64,000 nt of DNA from Chryseolinea serpens (GTDB taxonomy: Bacteria; Bacteroidota; Bacteroidia; Cytophagales; Cyclobacteriaceae). The DNA lies in NCBI RefSeq assembly GCF_900129725.1, contig NZ_FQWQ01000002.1, forward strand, positions 1,178,001-1,242,000, read 5' to 3'. The position numbers and the translations under genes are program-made. Positions 43,154 to 51,764 of the stretch are shown here, piece by piece. Below the pieces are notes generated by a model that had not been told where the DNA came from, made no database searches, and saw only the letters and a list, made by a program, of their open reading frames with translations. Each line of letters begins with the position of its first letter. Within the stretch, counting starts at the first letter, position 1.

Positions 43154-43253
43154 TTTATTTAATTTTTTAGGTTGATGGATCACGGTTGGTGTCACACGCC
43201 CTCTGTATTTCTAAACCGCTCCAGGAGCAGAAATGTTATGCGTGATAACGATA

Positions 43254-43261
43254 CAAATATA
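43254..43261 (-). promoter_or_regulatory. Candidate -7 element for the PhnB-like gene
   Basis: Read on the minus strand, TATATTTG fits TAnnTTTG exactly, about 95 bases before the start of the PhnB-like gene. No good -33 box was found. Confidence 0.3.
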
Positions 43262-43436
43262 TTGGCGGTAGCTACAGCAGAGGGTGCCTGAACGCGGCAA
43301 TTAGAGGGGTGGTTTGCGACACTTTTTCGCTCGAGAGGGGCGAGGAAGTAAAATAGACATGAAAGCTCCCGTGGATCAGGGACGATTGGGCACGTGATGT
43401 TTCACGCCCTGCTATTTCAAAGGAAATACTTTTTAC

Positions 43437-43820
43437 TTAGAGCACCAACTCATGATACAGTCGTAACAAGGTTTTGTGTGCGTCGTCACACAATCCTGGG
43501 TGCACTTTGGATGTCTGGAGGATCGTGCTGCGCGTGGCCGTGAGCCAGCGGAAACGCTCGGCGATGGAGAGCGCGCCGATGGGGCCGGCGGTGGACCCTC
43601 CGTGACAAATGCGCTCGAAAGATTCAATGTGATTGTTCAACTCCACCAGGTCGAGGTCGCCACACAAGGCCTTGATCCGATCCGGGTTTAGGATGAAGCG
43701 GGTGTCCAGAAATTTTTGATGTGAGCAATACAGGATCACGCCCACGTTGACGAACTCCTCTCGCTCGACACGGGGCACCACGCGGATGACGGCGTACTCA
43801 AACAAGTGACTCTCTTGCAT
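43437..43820 (-). CDS. DUF3037 domain protein
   Basis: 127 residues. The family opening is EYAVIRVVPRVEREEFVNVGVILYC, followed by DPDRIKALCGDLDLVELNNHIE-like helices, GPIGALSIAERFRWLTATRS and HPGLCDDAHKTLLRLYHELV. The role is unknown. Its start lies within the last codons of the HipA-like kinase gene (23-base overlap), so the two are translationally linked. This pairing seems to be a recurring one. Confidence 0.85.
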   Translation of the reverse strand: MQESHLFEYAVIRVVPRVEREEFVNVGVILYCSHQKFLDTRFILNPDRIKALCGDLDLVELNNHIESFERICHGGSTAGPIGALSIAERFRWLTATRSTILQTSKVHPGLCDDAHKTLLRLYHELVL

Positions 43821-44601
43821 ACTGGGCTTCTTTTACAAAAAAATCGGAATGGGCAATGCGCGTGGTCAGAAATTGCGTATAGGCCTCGCGGTGTTTCTCA
43901 GGTGTTTCAAAGGGCGTGCCCTCCACGAGCCACTCGTCGGGGATCAGGGCCACGATGTCGCGGATGCGGGCTTCGGTGAGCAGCGCTTTGTATTCGGCGT
44001 TCACGGCATCCAGTTCTTTGGCCTGGCGCAGCAGCACGTGATTCTTGACCAATGGGAATGGCTTTTCAGGTTCCTCCCAACCGTTCCAGGAATGATGAAA
44101 ATACAATGACGCGCCATGATCGATCAACCACAACTCTTTATGCCACCACAACATGTTGGTGTTGCGCGCTGTGCGATCCACGTTCATGAGCAAACTATCG
44201 AGCCACACGATCCGGGAGGCCAGGCGCGTGTCTATCGGGATCACCAGGGAATCGAACGTGATGGAACCTGACAGATAGTGGAGCGCGAGGTTCAGGCCCA
44301 CGCTGGCTTTTAGCAGGTCTTGTATTTCTTCGTCGCCTTCAATTCTTCCGAAGGCGCTGTCGAGGTTGGCGAAAACTATTTCGGGGACCTGCAGGCCCAG
44401 GGTGCGCGCGATCTCGCCACCGACCAATTCGGCGATGAGGGCCTTGGTGCCCTGGCCTGCGCCGCGGAACTTCAGCACATATAGAAACTGGTCGTCGGCT
44501 TCGGCAATGGCCGGCAGCGATCCGCCTTCACGCAGGGGCGTGACGTAGCGGGTTACGTTTACGGTTCTCAGTTGAGGGCGGTCGTCCTTCATAGGGTGCA
44601 A
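43798..44601 (-). CDS. HipA-like family kinase
   Basis: 267 residues, shorter than HipA toxins (about 440). A nucleotide-binding front half has LYVLKFRGAGQGTKALIAEL. The catalytic loop is DRTARNTNML, with Asp and Asn. The metal site is LIDHG. It lacks the N-terminal HipA subdomain and no HipB-type antitoxin is encoded near it. The partner is instead DUF3037, overlapping by 23 bases. Whether it phosphorylates a protein or a small molecule is unknown. A start at 44592 is equally possible. Confidence 0.8.
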   Translation of the reverse strand: MHPMKDDRPQLRTVNVTRYVTPLREGGSLPAIAEADDQFLYVLKFRGAGQGTKALIAELVGGEIARTLGLQVPEIVFANLDSAFGRIEGDEEIQDLLKASVGLNLALHYLSGSITFDSLVIPIDTRLASRIVWLDSLLMNVDRTARNTNMLWWHKELWLIDHGASLYFHHSWNGWEEPEKPFPLVKNHVLLRQAKELDAVNAEYKALLTEARIRDIVALIPDEWLVEGTPFETPEKHREAYTQFLTTRIAHSDFFVKEAQYARESLV

Positions 44602-44674
44602 GGGGTTCAGCTTGGGCTGGACAAACGTCTAAAAGTACAACGAAAACGAATACGCACGATACGGGTCTGCATAC

Positions 44675-46033
44675 CTAACTTGCCGGGTAAAGATTGACCT
44701 CCAGGAATTCGTTTCTGAATTTACCCTGGGGATCATACTGGCTAAAAATTTTCCGGGCGTCGTCCAGTTTTTCGATGCGCGACTGCAGCACCGATGGCGC
44801 CAGGGTGAACAGCTTGCCCCAGTGGGGGCGTGCTCCGAAGGGTGCGAGTTGTTCTTCGATGAGCGGCAGCACCGCCATCACACCATCCCAGTTCTGCTTC
44901 CAGGTGGTGTGCAATGCCACGGCATCGCGTTTATAGCAGGGACTTAACCAAAGGTTGTCGGCAGCAATGGTGCGGATCTCCGAGATGAAGATGTGCGGGG
45001 CAATCTTATCGTGAAGCTTTTCCATGGCCATCATGGCTTCATAGCCATGTTCGAGCGGCACAAAGTATTCGGATTGCAGTTCTTTGCCGGCGCTGGGAGT
45101 GAATCCCATCTTAAAGTGAGGCAGCCGCTCAAACCACGGACCGGGAACGCCCATTTGTTCCGTGCAATTTCCTGCCGGCTGGTCTTCGATGGGGTGCATG
45201 TTTTGCGCAGCAAGTTTTGCCCCGTAAAACTCCGGTGCGATGGTGGGAGTCACACCCGCCTCTGCACGACTTTTAATCCAGACCTCATTTACATTTTTGT
45301 TCTTCCAATCCGTAAAGAGACTCACGCTATAGCCGCTGGACATGATGTCGAGGAAATTATTCTCCAACGCCTGCATGGGCAGATTGCGATACACCACTTG
45401 TTGCACGTTGAAGGTGGGCTCAAGTTGCAGCGTCACCTTCGTGACCACCCCAAGTCCTCCTAAACCAACCACGGCGCCATAGAACACATCGCCATCTTTT
45501 TCGGCCGACAAGTTTATGACCTCGCCATTGCCACTCACAAATTCGAGCGCGATAACCTGTGTGGCCAGGTTCCCATTTTTAACCCCCGACCCGTGTGTGG
45601 CTGTAGCGATGGAACCGGCGATGGAGATGTGGGGTAACGATGCGAGGTTATGTAACGCAAAACCGTTCTCGTGCAAGTACTGACATACCTCGCCATATTT
45701 CACGCCCGCCTCCACGGTGACGGTACCGGCGGTTTTGTCGAGGGAAACGATCTTGTTCAGGTCCCGTGTCGAGATCTGGTTTACCGTGCTGTCGGCAATG
45801 CGGTTGAAGGAATGGCGTGAGCCGAGGGCACGCACCTTGTCGCATTGACGTACCGCGGCCTGCACCTCTTCCACAGTTTTGGGATAGAACACATTGCCGG
45901 TGCCGTATTCCAGGTTGCCCGACCAGTTTGACAATGGTTTTTTATCGGGCGAACAAGCCACCAGTCGCGATAAAGCCGTGCCGGCCACCAAAGCGGTTGA
46001 TGCTTTTAGAAATGATCGTTTATCCATGGACAT
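44675..46033 (-). CDS. FAD-binding oxidoreductase, D-arabinono-1,4-lactone/alditol oxidase type
   Basis: 452 residues from the ATG at 46033. The N-terminus (KRSFLKASTALVAGTALSRLVAC) looks like a Tat-type signal with KR in place of RR, ending at a lipobox-like Cys. The FAD-binding PP-loop domain follows (RALGSRHSFN, VEAGVKYGEVCQYL, HISIAGSIATATHG). The C-terminal ALO substrate domain ends with RPHWGKLFTL. It oxidises a sugar, alditol or lactone with oxygen or another acceptor in the periplasm (inference). The divergent DUF1080 gene may take part in the same pathway. Confidence 0.82.
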   Translation of the reverse strand: MSMDKRSFLKASTALVAGTALSRLVACSPDKKPLSNWSGNLEYGTGNVFYPKTVEEVQAAVRQCDKVRALGSRHSFNRIADSTVNQISTRDLNKIVSLDKTAGTVTVEAGVKYGEVCQYLHENGFALHNLASLPHISIAGSIATATHGSGVKNGNLATQVIALEFVSGNGEVINLSAEKDGDVFYGAVVGLGGLGVVTKVTLQLEPTFNVQQVVYRNLPMQALENNFLDIMSSGYSVSLFTDWKNKNVNEVWIKSRAEAGVTPTIAPEFYGAKLAAQNMHPIEDQPAGNCTEQMGVPGPWFERLPHFKMGFTPSAGKELQSEYFVPLEHGYEAMMAMEKLHDKIAPHIFISEIRTIAADNLWLSPCYKRDAVALHTTWKQNWDGVMAVLPLIEEQLAPFGARPHWGKLFTLAPSVLQSRIEKLDDARKIFSQYDPQGKFRNEFLEVNLYPAS

Positions 46034-46241
46034 GTTTTTTTGAGGAAGCTGGAGATGGTCTCCGTTAACAAAGATGCAAAAATCGAAGCAATCCAGATGA
46101 CCCGATGCATTTATTCGGCGAAGCATTTATTCCCGGAGCTACCGCACATCCATTCCGCCTTGCCTCTTGTGTATTCCGTTTGTGGAACCGGTTCGCTTTA
46201 GGAAGATTTCGGTATCTTTATTCTTCACAAAAAACTCAGCC

Positions 46242-46862
46242 ATGAAAACCATCGTCACACTCTGCCTGCCCCTCCTCTTGTTGCTCACCCTGTCGTCGCA
46301 TCGATCGCCCGAACACAAAACCAGCGAATGGATCAGCCTGTGGGATGGCAAGACGTTCGATGGCTGGAAGGCTGCGGAACACCCAGGCACGTTTACCATT
46401 GCCGATGGAGCGATCGTCGTGAATGGCGATCGTGCGCACCTGTTCTACGAGGGGCCTGTGATGAACCACACGTTCAAAAATTTTGAGTTCAAAGTCAAGG
46501 TCATGACCACACCGGGATCGAACTCCGGCATCTTTATTCACACCGTCTACCAGGAAGATGGATGGCCATCCAAAGGGTATGAGATCCAGGTGAACAATAC
46601 GCATACCGACTGGCGCAAGACCGGCAGCATCTATGCCATCCAGGATGTGAAAGAAGCTCCTGCAAAAGACAATGAATGGTTCACGCAAAGCATCACCGTG
46701 CAAGGCAAAAAGATCACGGTGAAGATCAACGATAAAGTGATCAACGAATACACCGAAGGTGAGAACGGCAAACTCTCCAGCGGCACGTTCGCCTTGCAGG
46801 GACATGATCCGAAAAGCAAAGTATACTACAAAGACATCCTGGTGAAACCCCTGCCCGACTAA
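46242..46862 (+). CDS. Secreted DUF1080 (3-keto-disaccharide hydrolase family) protein
   Basis: 206 residues from the ATG at 46242. The signal peptide is about residues 1-20 (TLCLPLLLLLTLSS). The DUF1080 fold has WISLWDGKTFDGWK, NHTFKNFEFKVKVMTTPGSNSGIFIH, KGYEIQVNNTH and the closing FALQGHDPKSKVYYKDILV. It fits 3-keto-glycoside hydrolases or binding domains of the periplasm. It is divergent from the FAD oxidase, which could supply a keto-sugar, but this is inference. TATCTTTA at 46213-46220 is close to a -7 box. Confidence 0.87.
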   Translation: MKTIVTLCLPLLLLLTLSSHRSPEHKTSEWISLWDGKTFDGWKAAEHPGTFTIADGAIVVNGDRAHLFYEGPVMNHTFKNFEFKVKVMTTPGSNSGIFIHTVYQEDGWPSKGYEIQVNNTHTDWRKTGSIYAIQDVKEAPAKDNEWFTQSITVQGKKITVKINDKVINEYTEGENGKLSSGTFALQGHDPKSKVYYKDILVKPLPD

Positions 46863-46896
46863 TCGGGCTGTTCACCTTTTATATCATTCAAAAATA

Positions 46897-47940
46897 TTAC
46901 GATAAGGGCCTGACAAATTTCAGGATCACTTCTGCCATGTCGTGTGGCGACGGCGTTGAAAAAATTTCTTGTTCCACCAGGAGGAGATGGCGCGAGTAAA
47001 AGTCCGGATCGGTCGTGGGTTCTTTTGGCGTGAAGGCCGGCGAACAGAGCAGCATGTGAAATTCTCCGTCGCGTACATCAAAAATGACGGTTTGAAGGAT
47101 GCCATTCTCCGAGGGGTCCGAATATTGCAAAAGCAGAGGAAAATCGAACAACTCGAAGTCCTTCAGGTCGGGCACGAGGTTCGCATCAAAATATTCGTAT
47201 TTCAAGATCTGGCCAGCCGGCAAAAGTGCATTCAGACTTTCAAGTTTGTTGCGCATCACCTGGTAAGGCACGTCGTCGTCGGTGAATTGGGCGATGGGCA
47301 CCCACTGCTGGGTGGTGAGTTTTAGAAATTGAAGGGCCGCGCGGCCAATGGTGAGCTTGTAGTCGAAATAGGAGTAGCCGGGGACAAAATATCCCGGATA
47401 AAAATACTGGAGCCCCTGCATTTTACAGAAGTCCATTTTCCGGTAGATCAGGTATTTCCCCAGGCTGTATTTTTTGTATTCCGGGTCGTACACCGAGGTA
47501 ATGCCCATGGCGCTGTTTAGTCCCAGGTCAAAAAATCCCACGGCGATAAGCTTTTCGCCATCGTGTACCGTTATCTCGTAGGTGTTGTAGATGGTGTTCA
47601 CGGCGCGCTTGCCATACAACAATTGACCCAGCGAGGCCGATGGCTCGAACGCCAGCGGCTGCCGGTAACGGTGATAGAGCGCTTCGTGTTCGGAAGTGAG
47701 CACCGCCGGCTGAATGCGGGTTCGGAAATTTTTGTTCTGCCGGAACAATTTTGCCTGGACGCTGTCATTACCAAAACTCCCGAGCGCTACACGCAGCCAA
47801 ATGGCGCTATACATTTGGTCCGAAAAATGCAGGAAGTTTGTGGTGAAGATGGTTTGACCCATCCTAAACCAGCCTCGCGCCAGGTAGGCATCCAGCGCTT
47901 GCGGATCTAAATGGTCGGGTTGCTCAACCTGGGCAAACAT
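46897..47940 (-). CDS. Arginine-tRNA-protein transferase (ATE)-like protein
   Basis: 347 residues from the ATG at 47940. The C-terminal half matches the ATE C-domain pattern: VYDPEYKKYSLGKYLIYRKM, GLQYFYPGYFVPG and FDYKL near residues 190-240. This is the acyl-transfer fold used for N-degron tagging. The N-terminal domain (about 1-130) lacks the CxxC cluster typical of canonical ATE and Bpt. A further C-terminal extension follows (about 270-347). It may be a divergent aminoacyltransferase or have a new role. Confidence 0.75.
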   Translation of the reverse strand: MFAQVEQPDHLDPQALDAYLARGWFRMGQTIFTTNFLHFSDQMYSAIWLRVALGSFGNDSVQAKLFRQNKNFRTRIQPAVLTSEHEALYHRYRQPLAFEPSASLGQLLYGKRAVNTIYNTYEITVHDGEKLIAVGFFDLGLNSAMGITSVYDPEYKKYSLGKYLIYRKMDFCKMQGLQYFYPGYFVPGYSYFDYKLTIGRAALQFLKLTTQQWVPIAQFTDDDVPYQVMRNKLESLNALLPAGQILKYEYFDANLVPDLKDFELFDFPLLLQYSDPSENGILQTVIFDVRDGEFHMLLCSPAFTPKEPTTDPDFYSRHLLLVEQEIFSTPSPHDMAEVILKFVRPLS

Positions 47941-48148
47941 AGCGGAGTTAAAAAATAGCGCGTGACGGTCATCAAAAAAGGATATCGAATGCGTAAATAT
48001 AATGGTCCGGAATAATTTTCTCCGGATTTCGGAAGACAACCGGAAAATTGGCAGAATCCTTGATCATACCTGCTTAAACCCCGCCCCCTCAACCTAGTCT
48101 AACCCAAAAGGCGTGCAGTCCTGAAGTGCAGACATAAACAATGCAGAC

Positions 48149-49243
48149 ATGAAAACAACGAAGATCATATTCATCATAGCCTATACGCTCGTCGCCGGGG
48201 TGCTCCCGGCGCAAAACAGCGTGGCGCAAGATTCCACCGGTCTGCCGGGCGATAACTTCAGCCTGGAAGGCGCCCTGGAAATGTTCAAAAAAGCGGGTTC
48301 GCCGGAGGAATTCGAGCGCATGATCAACACCGAAAACAACGGCGTGAACAACCTGGATCTGAACGGCGACGGTGACATCGACTACATCCGGGTGATCGAC
48401 AAACGCGACGGCGACAATCACGCCTTCGTTCTCCAGGATGCCGTATCCGAAACCGAGAACCAGGACATCGCCGTAGTGGAAGTGGAGCGGAAAGGAAATC
48501 AAAACGTGGTGCTCCAAATCGTGGGTGACGAAGATATTTACGGTGAGCAATTGATCGTGGAGCCGCAAGCCACCCAATCCACCCCAGCCAGCCAGCCCGC
48601 ACCCGCCGCGGCTGTAACGCCGCCGGTAGTCGTCAATGTTTGGGGTTGGCCTGCCGTGCAATATGTCTACGGCCCTTCGTATGTGGTCTGGGCGTCGCCG
48701 TGGGTTTGGGGTGGATGGCCCCTGTGGTGGCATCCCTGGCGTCCGTGGGGCTGGCATAGATTCTACACCTATTGCTCGCCATACCGTCCCTATTATCGCG
48801 TGGTGAATTATCACCGGGTGGCGTACGCGCACCGCATGTACTCGCCCATGCGATCGACCTCGGTCATCGTGCGGACCCGTACAGCACCGGCGGTCACACA
48901 CTATCGTTATACTCGATCGGTTTACCACCCGTCCAGTAGCCACTACGTGAACCGGACGCGAACCACCGCCGACTATGGCACCCACGGTCGCACACGACCC
49001 ACGACCTACCAGGGAACCAATGGCCGAACCAGGACCGCCACCTACCAGGGGACCAACGGACGAACCCGGACCAGCACGTACCAGGGAACCAATGGCCGGA
49101 CACGATCCACAACGGTTCACGGCACCAGCGGCCGGTCGCGCACCACGGTGGTTCACGGAGGAACCGGTGGCAGGACACATGCCTCAACACCTCACGGAAC
49201 CGGTGGCCACTCGCATTCCGTGCGCGCGCCATCGCATCATTAA
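48149..49243 (+). CDS. Secreted repeat protein with C-terminal 12-residue tandem repeats
   Basis: 364 residues. A signal peptide (about 1-26) is followed by a small domain (about 36-138) with the EF-hand-like LDLNGDGDIDYIRV and VERKGNQNVVLQIVGDEDIYG. A tryptophan- and proline-rich stretch (163-205, PWVWGGWPLWWHPWRPW) comes next. The tail (279-352) is a tandem repeat of about 12 residues, TYQGTNGRTRTA and variants. No named family was recognised. The basic Thr/Arg/Gly tail suggests an envelope or surface location. Confidence 0.75.
   Translation: MKTTKIIFIIAYTLVAGVLPAQNSVAQDSTGLPGDNFSLEGALEMFKKAGSPEEFERMINTENNGVNNLDLNGDGDIDYIRVIDKRDGDNHAFVLQDAVSETENQDIAVVEVERKGNQNVVLQIVGDEDIYGEQLIVEPQATQSTPASQPAPAAAVTPPVVVNVWGWPAVQYVYGPSYVVWASPWVWGGWPLWWHPWRPWGWHRFYTYCSPYRPYYRVVNYHRVAYAHRMYSPMRSTSVIVRTRTAPAVTHYRYTRSVYHPSSSHYVNRTRTTADYGTHGRTRPTTYQGTNGRTRTATYQGTNGRTRTSTYQGTNGRTRSTTVHGTSGRSRTTVVHGGTGGRTHASTPHGTGGHSHSVRAPSHH
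48983..49204 (+). repeat. 36-base tandem repeats coding for the Thr-Gly-Arg tail
   Basis: About six units of 36 bases that encode TYQGTNGRTRTA-like segments. The three central units (about 49006-49100) are nearly identical in DNA; the outer units diverge. Such arrays expand and contract by slippage. Confidence 0.7.
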
Positions 49244-49268
49244 GATTCTGAAGAATAAATTTGGAGAG

Positions 49269-49296
49269 GGCATCCGCCGTGGCGGATGCCTTTTTT
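49269..49296 (+). terminator. Rho-independent terminator after the repeat protein gene
   Basis: A perfect 10-base stem, GGCATCCGCC-GT-GGCGGATGCC, followed by six T, lies 25 bases after the stop of the + strand gene and abuts the stop of the minus-strand esterase. Confidence 0.8.
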
Positions 49297-50209
49297 ATTT
49301 CATGATGCTATCCAGGAAGGCAAACAATTTTGTGCGCACTTCCTCCGTGTCGAACATTTCGCCATAGTGCGGAGCGCCTTTCACGACGGTCAGCTCGTTC
49401 TTTACGTGGGCTACGTCCAGATAGGCTTTGAGCAGATACGATTGCACTTGCGGAACGTCCTGGTCCTTTTCGCCGTGAACAATAAAAAAGGGTGGGTCAT
49501 TTTTATCGACGTAGGTCACCGGGCTCGCCGTGTTGCTGAGGTCGGGGCGTTTCAATGGAGACGCGCCGAGCAATTTGGTGACCGGTGTGTCGTCTGCTGC
49601 GTTGGGATCTGCATTGCCGTAGAAAAGCAGAAAGTTGCTGGGTCCATAAAAATCCAACACGGCTTTGATGGAAAATGAGGGCTTCTTATTCCCCGCATAA
49701 AAACCCGGTTGGTTTTGGTTGTTCGACAGGGCCAACAGCGACGCCAGGTGTCCACCGGCAGAGAAACCCATCAGCACAAATTTATTCTTATCGAGCTTGT
49801 AGGTTGCTGCATGGTTGTACAGGAATTCGACCGCCTGGTTACAGTCCTGGATCTGAGCCGGGAATACCGCGGTGGTGCTGTGACGATAGTCGATGGAAGC
49901 CAGCGCATATCCTTTTTCCAGGATCGTGCGGATGGTGTTCTTCATATAGCCCATGTCCGCATACTTATCATTCAACATCCACGCGCCTCCATGCACCCAG
50001 ATCACTAGCGGCGTGCTGGCGGTGGCTTTGGCGGGGAGGTAAATATCCAGTAAATGTTTTTTTAGCGTATCGTTGGCATAGGCTATGTTTTGGTGCATGA
50101 CCGTGCCTTCGGGGAAGATCGATTTGATCCGGTCAGGCTGTGCCGTAACGTGCAGGGTAACGCAAAAGAAGACGAAGACAAAAGCGGGCAAGAGAGGTTT
50201 CATCTGCAT
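49295..50209 (-). CDS. Alpha/beta hydrolase (esterase/lipase, HSL-like)
   Basis: 304 residues from the ATG at 50209, with a signal peptide (about 1-22, LLPAFVFVFFCVTLHVTA). The oxyanion motif is HGGAWM, the nucleophile elbow is GFSAGGHLASL, the acid lies in HGEKDQDVP, and the His is in APHYGEMF. It resembles acetyl-esterase and carboxylesterase members that act outside the cytoplasm. A start at 50203 is equally good. Confidence 0.87.
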   Translation of the reverse strand: MQMKPLLPAFVFVFFCVTLHVTAQPDRIKSIFPEGTVMHQNIAYANDTLKKHLLDIYLPAKATASTPLVIWVHGGAWMLNDKYADMGYMKNTIRTILEKGYALASIDYRHSTTAVFPAQIQDCNQAVEFLYNHAATYKLDKNKFVLMGFSAGGHLASLLALSNNQNQPGFYAGNKKPSFSIKAVLDFYGPSNFLLFYGNADPNAADDTPVTKLLGASPLKRPDLSNTASPVTYVDKNDPPFFIVHGEKDQDVPQVQSYLLKAYLDVAHVKNELTVVKGAPHYGEMFDTEEVRTKLFAFLDSIMK

Positions 50210-50320
50210 ACGGGTTATGAATATGAAATGTAGGAAATTGGGCACTGAAAAGCTTCGTCCCTATTTTTTTTGTTTCGGGCGGGCCTGGGGTGAGCGTAAG
50301 GGAAACGGTATTCGCCCGGG

Positions 50321-50737
50321 CTAATTGATTTTATAGACCTGCGAAGATTTCAGGTTCTTCAAAATAGATTCGAGGTCCTGGCGCAGTTTAGCATAATTTG
50401 TGGCTTTGCAGAGATAATCGGACGCGCCCAGTTCCAGGCATCGCACCACTTCGTTCTCGGTGCTGGAAGTCGAGTACATCACCACCGGGAGTTTCTTCAA
50501 GTATTTGTCACGACGAATCTCCATTAGGCACTCTTTGCCGTTGATGAGGGGCATGTTGATGTCGAGGAAGACAATATCGGGGAGGACGATCGCTTCCCGT
50601 AGTACCTTCAGCGCCTGAAGGCCGTCGGCCGCATACAGGAATAGGATGGAGCGATCGATCTCGCGCAAAATCTCTTGAAACAATTCGACGTCGTCTGCAT
50701 CATCATCCGCATACAACACACAGATCTTTTTCTCCAT
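50321..50737 (-). CDS. Single-domain response regulator (receiver only)
   Basis: 138 residues. It has acidic residues (YADDDADD), a phospho-acceptor Asp in IVFLDINMPLINGKECL, Thr/Ser in MYSTSS and Lys in YLCKATNY. There is no output domain, so it works by docking to a partner, as is typical of Bacteroidota lone receivers next to hybrid kinases. No kinase gene is adjacent. Confidence 0.88.
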   Translation of the reverse strand: MEKKICVLYADDDADDVELFQEILREIDRSILFLYAADGLQALKVLREAIVLPDIVFLDINMPLINGKECLMEIRRDKYLKKLPVVMYSTSSTENEVVRCLELGASDYLCKATNYAKLRQDLESILKNLKSSQVYKIN

Positions 50738-50901
50738 ATTTTAAACACCAGAGAACGGGGCTATAGACAGGTGTTCTCCTCCCGGCAAAAATAATGTTTT
50801 CGCGAAAGGAAATCTATACCCGAATAAATAAACCATCCCAGTCCTGTAGCTACAACAATTGTTGCCTTCAGGTTTAAGACTGCAATCGATAAAGCAGGTC
50901 C

Positions 50902-51096
50902 TTAGGAGGATTTTGCTCTCGCCTTTTTCAGGCGGGCTTGTTCGGCCGGGGACTCGTTGCCCTCCCTCACTTTTTGGGGCGTCGACGTTTCCGGGCGACG
51001 GGTGTCGTAGGAGGTGAACTTCCGGTCGTCGTTGCTTCCCTTCGTCGAGGGGGTTTTGCGGTCGTGATCGTTTGGATTTTTTGGTACCTTTTTCAT
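50902..51096 (-). CDS. Hypothetical small basic protein
   Basis: 64 residues from the ATG at 51096. It is hydrophilic, rich in Lys, Arg, Asp, Pro and Ser (DRKTPSTKGSNDDRKFTSYD and EQARLKKARAKSS), with no hydrophobic core, so it is likely disordered. No family was recognised. Coding status is uncertain; a longer frame to 51159 is possible. Confidence 0.4.
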   Translation of the reverse strand: MKKVPKNPNDHDRKTPSTKGSNDDRKFTSYDTRRPETSTPQKVREGNESPAEQARLKKARAKSS

Positions 51097-51330
51097 AGTG
51101 CGTTGTGAACAGCAGTCATGGATAGCAACTACAATTTCATGCCACCGTTGATCCTTCAAAACCGGCTCTCCGGGGGTGCCTCCTCACGTGTATGGGGTAG
51201 TTTTCCGAATCTCTGGGGATTTTTGCCTACAGGATCCTTGCCGGTCGTCGAAAAATCGGATTTCTAAAATACATTTCAGTTTGATCGCATGAACTATTTA
51301 CAGACTTTCACCCGCAAAACCCTCTGACAA

Positions 51331-51639
51331 ATGATCACCCGAATCTGGCATGGGAGAACCGCTCCGAAACACGCAGCATCCTATCTCCAATTTCTCCTCC
51401 ACGAAGGCACACGCGAATACCTGCAAACACCCGGAAACCTATCGGTCAAAGTATGGCAAAAGATGGACCCCGATTGTTGTCATTTCTGGACAGTAACCGA
51501 ATGGACCAATATTGAGGCAATCAAAAAATTTGCAGGAGAGGACTATAACAAGGCGAAGTACTATCCGGAGGATGAAGGGATATTGCTGGAGTTTGAGGAA
51601 GGCGTTGAGCATTGTGAGAGTTTTGTCGTAAGGGAATGA
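51331..51639 (+). CDS. Antibiotic biosynthesis monooxygenase-like (dimeric alpha-beta barrel) protein
   Basis: 102 residues. MITRIWHGRTAPKHAASYLQFL is the usual opening of the ABM/ferredoxin-like family. A central VKVWQKMDPDCCHFWTVTEW strand pair and a closing HCESFVVRE strand follow. Such proteins range from monooxygenases to heme-degrading or simple dimeric proteins. The activity is unknown. A heptanucleotide array lies just behind its stop. Confidence 0.75.
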   Translation: MITRIWHGRTAPKHAASYLQFLLHEGTREYLQTPGNLSVKVWQKMDPDCCHFWTVTEWTNIEAIKKFAGEDYNKAKYYPEDEGILLEFEEGVEHCESFVVRE

Positions 51640-51660
51640 TCCGGAGCCCGAATGCCTGGC

Positions 51661-51716
51661 TACCAAATACTGGCTACTGAACACCAACTCCTAGATTCTG
51701 GCTTCTGGCTCCTAGC
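51661..51716. repeat. Degenerate heptanucleotide repeat, eight units
   Basis: Eight units of seven bases, with the core pair TTCTGGC-TTCTGGC and related TACTGGC, TCCTAGA and TCCTAGC. The period and consensus are the same as at 4-45. It lies 22 bases behind the ABM-like gene and is not coding in any convincing frame. Confidence 0.65.
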
Positions 51717-51764
51717 CTTTGGATCGCCCGAATGCCTTTTCTTTTTGAATGGTAAAATTAAATT

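Noticed and set aside
48089-49180. 363-codon open frame on the minus strand
   Set aside because: Antisense to the secreted repeat protein. The Gly/Val/Arg repeats mirror the coding repeats. The plus strand has a signal peptide and a proper terminator.
48983-49204. Possible CRISPR-like repeats
   Set aside because: The 36-base units are contiguous, in frame and coding. There are no unique spacers and no cas genes.
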